Origin: Tenrec ecaudatus
Lineage: Eukaryota; Chordata; Mammalia; Afrosoricida; Tenrecidae
Direction: 5' to 3'
DNA: 64,000 bases
Assembly (NCBI RefSeq): GCF_050624435.1
Contig: NC_134539.1
Span: 42,936,001-43,000,000, forward strand
Below the pieces are notes generated by a model. That model ran no database searches, was not told the DNA's origin, and saw only the letters and a list, made by a program, of their open reading frames with translations. The position numbers and the translations under genes were made by a program. Positions 58,051-64,000 of the stretch are shown one piece after another. How positions within the stretch are numbered: the first letter of the stretch is position 1; each line of letters starts with the position of its first letter.

Positions 58051-59624
58051 CGCAATAAGGAACCAGATGGACTCTGGGCCTCTACTTAACTCCTACCTAA
58101 GTACAAGAACTGTTCTAATGTGGCAATGTATGATACTCACCTTCCTGACATTGCTGAAGACAAAATGGCTGCACAAGCAAATGTGATGAAGAAAGCTGAT
58201 GGTGCCCGGATATTAAAATATATAGTGTCTGGGATCTCAAAGGCTTGAAGTTAAACAAGCAGCCATCTAGCAGGGAAGCAGCAAAGCCCACATGGAAGAA
58301 GCATGCCAGCCTGTGTGATCCTGAGGTATTGACAGGAAGGGGTGTCAGAAGTTCAGAATCAAGCAATCAAATTGACAAGAAGGAACATAGGTAAAGACCC
58401 CAAACCCACCTGTAGGACAACTGGATAGTCCCTCACAGAAGGACCACACTGATAGGACGTTTTATATCCAGGGTGCAATAGAGCACTGATGAAACACACA
58501 GCTATCTTCTAGTTCTTTAAAAAGACCTCTCCCCACTATTATGGCCTTAAAAAGTTTTAAAACCTCACTGACCTTGCTAGACCTGCGCATATACATTGGT
58601 ACAATTAAAGTCCAGAAGTCCAGGGGAGACCCCAAAGCTGTGGCTGGCATCCTGATGGGGTGGAGGGAACCCCTTAAATTTGTAGCCCTCAGGTCAGAAA
58701 TGAGGGAGCCCAGAGAGTGCCTCTGAGCCTGTGTATAGTATCTTAGAAAGGTTCTTGAGGCAATGCTGACTTGGTAGCCTGCAGGTCAGAGAGGGGGCTC
58801 CTGGGGACTGGCATTTCAGTTCTGAACTAACATTAAAACTCGCAAGATCTGACCCAGTTATGGCTGGTTCTGGTCACAGGATGAATTGTGTGGTTGGGCA
58901 GTTTGTATCAAGACTAAACAGTTGGGGGGTTGGGGTATGAAAGTGTTCTAAAATTGATTGTGGTAATGATTCTACAACTCTTCTTGATATGATTGAACTA
59001 TTGAATTGTGTGATATGTGGATTAAGTGCCAATAAAATTGTTTTTTAAAAAAAAGGCTAAACAGAAGTGTAAAGTGGGGATTTGTTATGTCTTCATAGTT
59101 GGTGATATAAAAAGTGCATTTTTGATGGGATATTTGATATTTAATTTTATATCAAATTAAATTATAATATTTAATATATCTAGGCAGATATAATTTACGT
59201 ACAGTATATTTCTTTTTTTATTAAAGTACTTTGAGTTTTGGCAAACATAGTCAAATTAAACTATATATAATGATTTTATTATTCACCCAGAATTCTCTCC
59301 TGCCCTTCTTTTGTAGTCAGCCACTTGTTAACCCTTTTTTTTAAACCTTCCTATTTCTTTATATTAAAATGTTTCTGCTAAAACAATGAGTATATATTTT
59401 TTGTCTCCTGAATTGGATTCTGACTGATACAGTAACCTGGGAAATTACCTTCCCAAGATATCTAAAGTGCTTGCTACTTATAGTTCATTGGATCCAATAA
59501 TATAAGATCTTCGGTATAATAAACCGATGTGGTAATGTGTAGACTCCTTAAGATCCAGATCTCTGTGCACTTTGTTATAGTAGAGAGAGGGAGAGTTAAC
59601 ATGGATTTGAGATGAGATGGTGAA

Positions 59625-59825
59625 ACCACCCACCCAGTGCCATGGGGTCAATTCGAACTCATAGTGATTCTGTAGGACAAGAGAACTCCATAGGGTTTCC
59701 ATGGCTGTAAATCGTTATGGAAGCCGATTGCCTCAGTTTTCCTTTGTGCAGCAGCTGGTGGATTCTAACCTGAGTTCACCTTTTGGTTAGCAGCCCAATG
59801 TTTAACCCACTCTGCCTCGAGAGGT
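59625..59825 (-). mobile_element. AfroSINE, antisense
   Basis: 'tcaattcgaactcatagtga' tail and 'ttggttagcagcccaatgtt' inverted head. Confidence 0.8.
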
Positions 59826-60261
59826 CGGAGCAGAGTGCTTCTGGAAGTGCTTGCAGATATGGAGGAAAAGGCATTGGCATACCATATGACAGGCTTATGT
59901 TGATTTGTCCCAGTCATAACACTCTGACTTGAATACTACCTGCAGGTGGAGTCAGTACTGAAATATATTTATGAAAATCCACCGTAATTCTCCAGAATCC
60001 ATTTGCCTTGTTAAGAGACCATACAGACAAATGGGACGTGACAGTGAAAGTCACCTTTCATCTTCTATGGTTTTGATTAGAGCACCAGTTTCTAGAACTT
60101 GTCTTATCTTAGCCGAGAGAGAAAGGTCAAAGGGCTTCTATGTGGCCAACCTACTGTAATGATTCTTAGTCTATGGATCATAGTCACTGAGGGGGTTGTG
60201 TCTTCAAGGAATGTCTATTCTAGTTATGCATTAAGGAACACTGCAAATAACCCCTGAGGGC

Positions 60262-60284
60262 TGTGTGTGTGTGTGTGTGTGTGT
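60262..60284. repeat. (GT)n microsatellite
   Basis: A short dinucleotide tract in TMEM38B intron 1. Confidence 0.9.
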
Positions 60285-60750
60285 TGGTATAATTGTGCAT
60301 CTCCTTGACCAACTGTGATCAAACTCAACTCCAAACTCCTTGAATTATATCATAGAAGTCTCCCTTTGTGCATGGTTATTGTTTAATAATTCTGATAATA
60401 AAATGTAGTTGAGAGATGAAATTGATTCTTTGCTAATTTTCTTAGTTTTAAGGAGATAATTCTGTAAAAGGAAAAGAGGAAGGGAAAAGTAGAGTGATGT
60501 AACTTTGAAATGCTTAACACCTGTAGTTAAAGGTTTAAGAAGGGTAAACACCCAAATGCTTCTTTCTAGAGGTAATGTTAACTACCAGCAAGCTGACTGT
60601 TAACTGTCCCAAAAGCAGCTGCAGTGCACATAGTTCTTTGAAATGGGGGCACATGGAAGAACTAAAACCGAATGAGTACAGCCAAATAAAGAAGCCATAT
60701 ATGTAGTCCATTGAGAACAATATTATGTCAAGTTTTATTATAGTCAAGCC

Positions 60751-60955
60751 CAGGGACCCTCAAACTTTTAAAACAGGGGCCAGTTCACTGTCCCTCAGAC
60801 CCGTTGGAGGGCCGGACTATAGTTTTAAAAAAACCTGCGAACAAATTCCTCTGCACACTGCACATCTCTTATTTTGAAGTGAAAAAACAAACGGGGCAAA
60901 AACACCCGGAGGGCCGGATCAATGTCCTTGGCGGGCCGCAGTTTGAGGACACCTG
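60751..60955. mobile_element. Second hAT family, 205-bp non-autonomous element
   Basis: The ends are CAGGGACCCTCAAACTTTT and, inverted, GCAGTTTGAGGACACCTG, with GGGCCGG motifs inside. The flanks GTCAAGCC (60743-60750) and GTCAAGTC (60956-60963) form an 8-bp duplication with one mismatch. The ends differ from the SPIN-like copies, so this is a separate hAT family. It lies in TMEM38B intron 1. Confidence 0.8.
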
Positions 60956-61574
60956 GTCAAGTCAATAAAACTACTTTAAAGATAATCCAATGATTCATTT
61001 TGGGTAGAGTTGTAGAATTATTTTGGAGATTGAATTTTATGAGATTTTATTGTAAGTAAACTAAAAAAACCAAACTCACTACCATTGAGTCAATGCTGAC
61101 TAGAATTTAGTTTTTATTTCATTTTTAGCTTTCAATCAATATTGGGAGTATTTTGTTATTAAAGCCTATTGTAACTCAGAGTGGTTCACTTAATTTAAGT
61201 TTTCTTTTTAATGTCAGTATGTAAAAAATAAATACTCTTTATCTTGGGTAAATAACTTAGTTTATCCCTTAACTAAAGGAATGTGAAGGGGCTTCAGTAA
61301 GTTTTCAGATAAATGGAATTCGTCGTTAAGTATTCTAACCCCCATTATCTTTATTTAAAAACTTAAATGAAAGTTCTTTTAGTAATTGTTCTTTGCCTAT
61401 TGAAAATTTACGTATTTTAAAGATTCTTAAGTTCCAGGTTAAGTTTGGATCGTTTCACAGCTTAACATCACATTAAAATAAATCTGGTACCAGTATTATG
61501 TGTGCAAATGGGCATAATATAGAATGATGCTATAAGACCCTGCATCCTATAAAAAGTAGTGTGGGCCTTGAGAA

Positions 61575-61675
61575 AAGTTTGTATAAATTGCCATCAAGTT
61601 GACCCCTACTCATGGTGGCCCCATGTATGCTAGAGCTGAACTGGTTCCTTAGGGTTTTCATTGGTTGATTTTTTT
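61575..61675 (-). mobile_element. AfroSINE fragment, antisense
   Basis: 'ttgccatcaagttgacccct' and 'tccttagggttttcattggt'. Confidence 0.6.
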
Positions 61676-61884
61676 TCTCCAAAGTAGATTGTCTATCCAT
61701 GTGTGTAGTTAGATAACAACACATTTGAATTGGAAATAGAGTACGCTCACAACTTACATCAGAATTTGGCTTTAAAGGCAGCATGGCCCTTTATCACTCA
61801 AAATAACTTGGAGAAGTTGCTGCACTGGAAATGGAAATAGCCTATCTTTTAATTTGATAGGTTTCTTATAAGTACTTAAGAAGG

Positions 61885-62085
61885 AGTCCTGTTAGTGCAG
61901 TGTTTAAACACTGGCTGTGTTCCTAATTGCAAAGTTCATGGTTCAAACCCACAAGCCACTCCTTGGGGGGCACCTGAGGCTGTCTATTTCAACACAGATT
62001 TAGTCTCAAAGCTGAGGGAGCCATTTGACTGTCCTGTCAGGCTGCTGTGAGTGGGAATTGAGTTGATGGCAGTGTTTCCTTTAAA
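61885..62085 (+). mobile_element. AfroSINE
   Basis: 'aaggagtcctgttagtgcag' head and 'gggaattgagttgatggcag' tail. Confidence 0.8.
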
Positions 62086-63647
62086 ATGAATTGTTTTTCC
62101 ATGTTGGAACAAGTCATCATCACTTAAGGTTTTCACATATTCATATCATTAAACCCCAGAACCACTTAATTGACACGGTGTGTCACCACAGAAAATTCAC
62201 ATCTTCCAACTCATGTTCTCTCCTAGACATAGGTTATTGTGTGAAATGTATTTTAAATTTAAAATGTTTTTTAATTAAAAAACTTTTATGCAGATCTTCC
62301 ACCGCCAAGCATATATCATTTAAAGTGTATGTTAAATTCAGGTATGTTGTTATCCTTCAGAACTCACACACACATTGACATAGTTTTTTGTTGGTGTGCT
62401 TGTGTGCTTTTATCTGAGTGGGCTTCTCCAGAGGTGGCCACAGTTAAGTGTGGTAGGAATTCTTACAGACCTTATTCAGCTTGCAGGTTTATATGAGCGC
62501 TATTGCTATATCCCTATAGAAACCGGTTTCTCATGTGATTTTTAACATACATATTATTTACATCCATATGATTTTATGTGCCTATTTGGCGTATTTTTTT
62601 TTCTTAAGGTCTTTGCAGCGAAATTACACAAAATATTATGATTACATTAGCAATCCCAGATGCATCCCTTTTCACATCATTTTACACCAAAACTTTCACA
62701 CATAATGTGGACTAATTCTACCCAAACATCGATAATTATTTGGCATATTTTTCCTCCCACATAGTATGTCCTAGAATTATTCCTTGTCACTTACATACAA
62801 AGCTGTTTTATTCTTTGGAATACTTTAATGTTCCTCAAATTGGATATGCCATAATTTGTTAAAATCTTGATTAAATTAGACAATTTGTATGTGAACATTT
62901 TAAAGAATTCAAATAGAATTACATAATATGGTTAAATAAATTTAAAGTTCCCTCAACCATCTTCCTGAATTGTAATTTCTCTCAAAAGATAGAAATGAAC
63001 AGCTTTATGTTGCATATCCTATTCTGTGCATTTCATGCATATGTACCTACAGAAATGCATAATTTTGGAGTTTTTCTCTCATGCTATAAATACTGTTTTT
63101 CAGCATAATTATATTTGCCTTTTTAAAAAAAAACTCAACATAGAGTTTGGGGGAATCTTGCAGTGCTAATATTGATCTCCCACCCTCTTGAATTGTTCCT
63201 GCGTCCTACTTGTTAGGACAGCAATCATGGTCTAGTTAAATGTTCCTTTAAGGACGGTCATTTAGAGTTTATTCATCTTTTTTACAACATTATAAACACC
63301 GTTCTTGGGGTACTTGAGTAGATTTAAAATTGAAATTGATGCTGTTAAATTGTTCTTCACAGTGGTTTTACCCTGACACCCAGACTTACTGTCACTGTGG
63401 TCATCCCCAGTAGAAGGGCCACAGAGGCTCTCCAGGGCTGTAAGCCTTTGTGGCAGCAGCACTCCAGGGCTTTGCTGCTTCGCCCGCGGACTGTGCGGCA
63501 CCCCAGGGCTTCAGCCCCTGTGCCACCAGGCTTCCTTAGATAGTCTCTCAGGACATAAGCGTTCTTCCACACCTTGACTGGTTTAATAATACTAGGCTGT
63601 AATTTTCTTCTTGCCAATTGAATGTATATTAAGTATTTTATTTTGCG
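62086..63647. other. TMEM38B intron 1, AT-rich unassigned DNA
   Basis: No gene is seen; some parts resemble old LINE sequence, but not clearly. Confidence 0.4.
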
Positions 63648-63740
63648 TTTTAAAAAAATCATTTTATCGGGGGCTCGTACAACTCTTCTCACAATACATC
63701 CATCCATCCATTGTGTCAAGCACATTTCTACATTTGTTAA
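63648..63740 (-). mobile_element. Short L1-type tail
   Basis: It starts AAATCATTTTATCGGGGGCTC, carries (CCAT)n and stops after 90 bases, a strongly 5'-truncated insertion. Confidence 0.65.
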
Positions 63741-64000
63741 ACTAATGAGCAGATAACTTATATTTATTAGCTATTTCTAGGTTTTGCTTTATTATTTGCT
63801 CATAAAAATCAGGAATACTGAATTTCTATCAAATTATCTTTTCCTCTCTGTCTAAAAGAGGAACACAGTCAAGGAGATTGACGGACACAATGACTCAACC
63901 CTAACAGTTATGAGGGTGGTAGATGACAGGGCAGTACAGCAAAAGAATGGTTACATTAATTAATCGAGTGGTGAATTACTTTAATGAATTTCTAAACATT

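Larger units (their letters stand above)
57520..59058 (+). mobile_element. L1-type 3' UTR copy and a further LINE-like tail
   Basis: The part at 58115-58370 matches the 173-bp unit of the 48-kb copy. From about 58745 the sequence changes and ends in GTGCCAATAAAATTG with an A-rich tail, probably an older L1 3' end. Confidence 0.55.
54767..64000 (+). other. TMEM38B: TMEM38B intron 1, 5' part (continues beyond window)
   Basis: The intron starts at the GTGAGT donor. I looked for the next TRIC-B coding segment in all three + frames and saw none before the window ends. The interval holds the 3' half of the CpG island, SINEs, an L1-type 3' UTR, paired GT/CA microsatellites and a hAT element. Confidence 0.8.

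Overview
This is a window of a placental-mammal nuclear genome that contains parts of two protein-coding loci, both on the + strand. TAL2 is a single-coding-exon bHLH gene at 15715-16041. Exon 1 of TMEM38B (TRIC-B) lies at 54655-54766 inside a CpG island. TAL2 followed by TMEM38B is the order known from human chromosome 9q31. No other gene can be supported; almost everything else is interspersed repeats and unassigned single-copy DNA.

The repeats point to an afrotherian, most likely on the tenrec side. tRNA-derived SINEs of the AfroSINE type occur every few kilobases. They share a 3' end with an RTE/BovB-like LINE that is also present in several pieces. A LINE-1-like 3' tail occurs about a dozen times: G-rich tract, then AATAAA and an A-rich end. 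One hAT element closely resembles SPIN elements, which are known from tenrec but not elephant. The species call is inference.

Layout: 1-8 kb holds SINE, RTE, L2 and MIR debris. A GC-rich, CpG-rich block at 8.05-8.64 kb has a TATA box and a strong splice donor. A 45-bp minisatellite lies at 10.88-11.10 kb behind an acceptor-like site. TAL2 is at 15.7 kb. From 17 to 26 kb there are SINEs, RTE copies, a degraded hAT element and an ERVL-type LTR. A minus-strand ERV-L provirus with a Leu-type primer site, gag and pro plus the start of RT fills 26.7-29.8 kb. L1 fragments, a MaLR-like LTR, an unassigned LTR-like repeat and a 5S rRNA pseudogene fused to an RTE copy fill 32-35.6 kb. Two ERVL LTRs lie at 36-37.4 kb. 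A small repeat-free GC-rich block at 38.0-38.9 kb may be regulatory. The 39-54 kb part holds a SPIN-like hAT element with an exact 8-bp target duplication, a 549-bp solo LTR with an exact 6-bp duplication, and a broken class II (betaretrovirus-like) provirus at 45-50 kb that is split by L1 tails and cut by an L1 ORF2 fragment. TMEM38B begins at 54.65 kb, and the rest of the window is its first intron, with more SINEs, L1 tails and a second hAT family.

The two genes have no evident functional link: TAL2 is a tissue-restricted transcription factor, and TMEM38B encodes an ER/SR cation channel. All retroviral and LINE reading frames seen here are broken or truncated. I found no new multi-gene system. 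The items most worth checking are the orphan promoter and exon candidates upstream of TAL2, the 38-kb GC-rich block, and several unusually readable insertion events.
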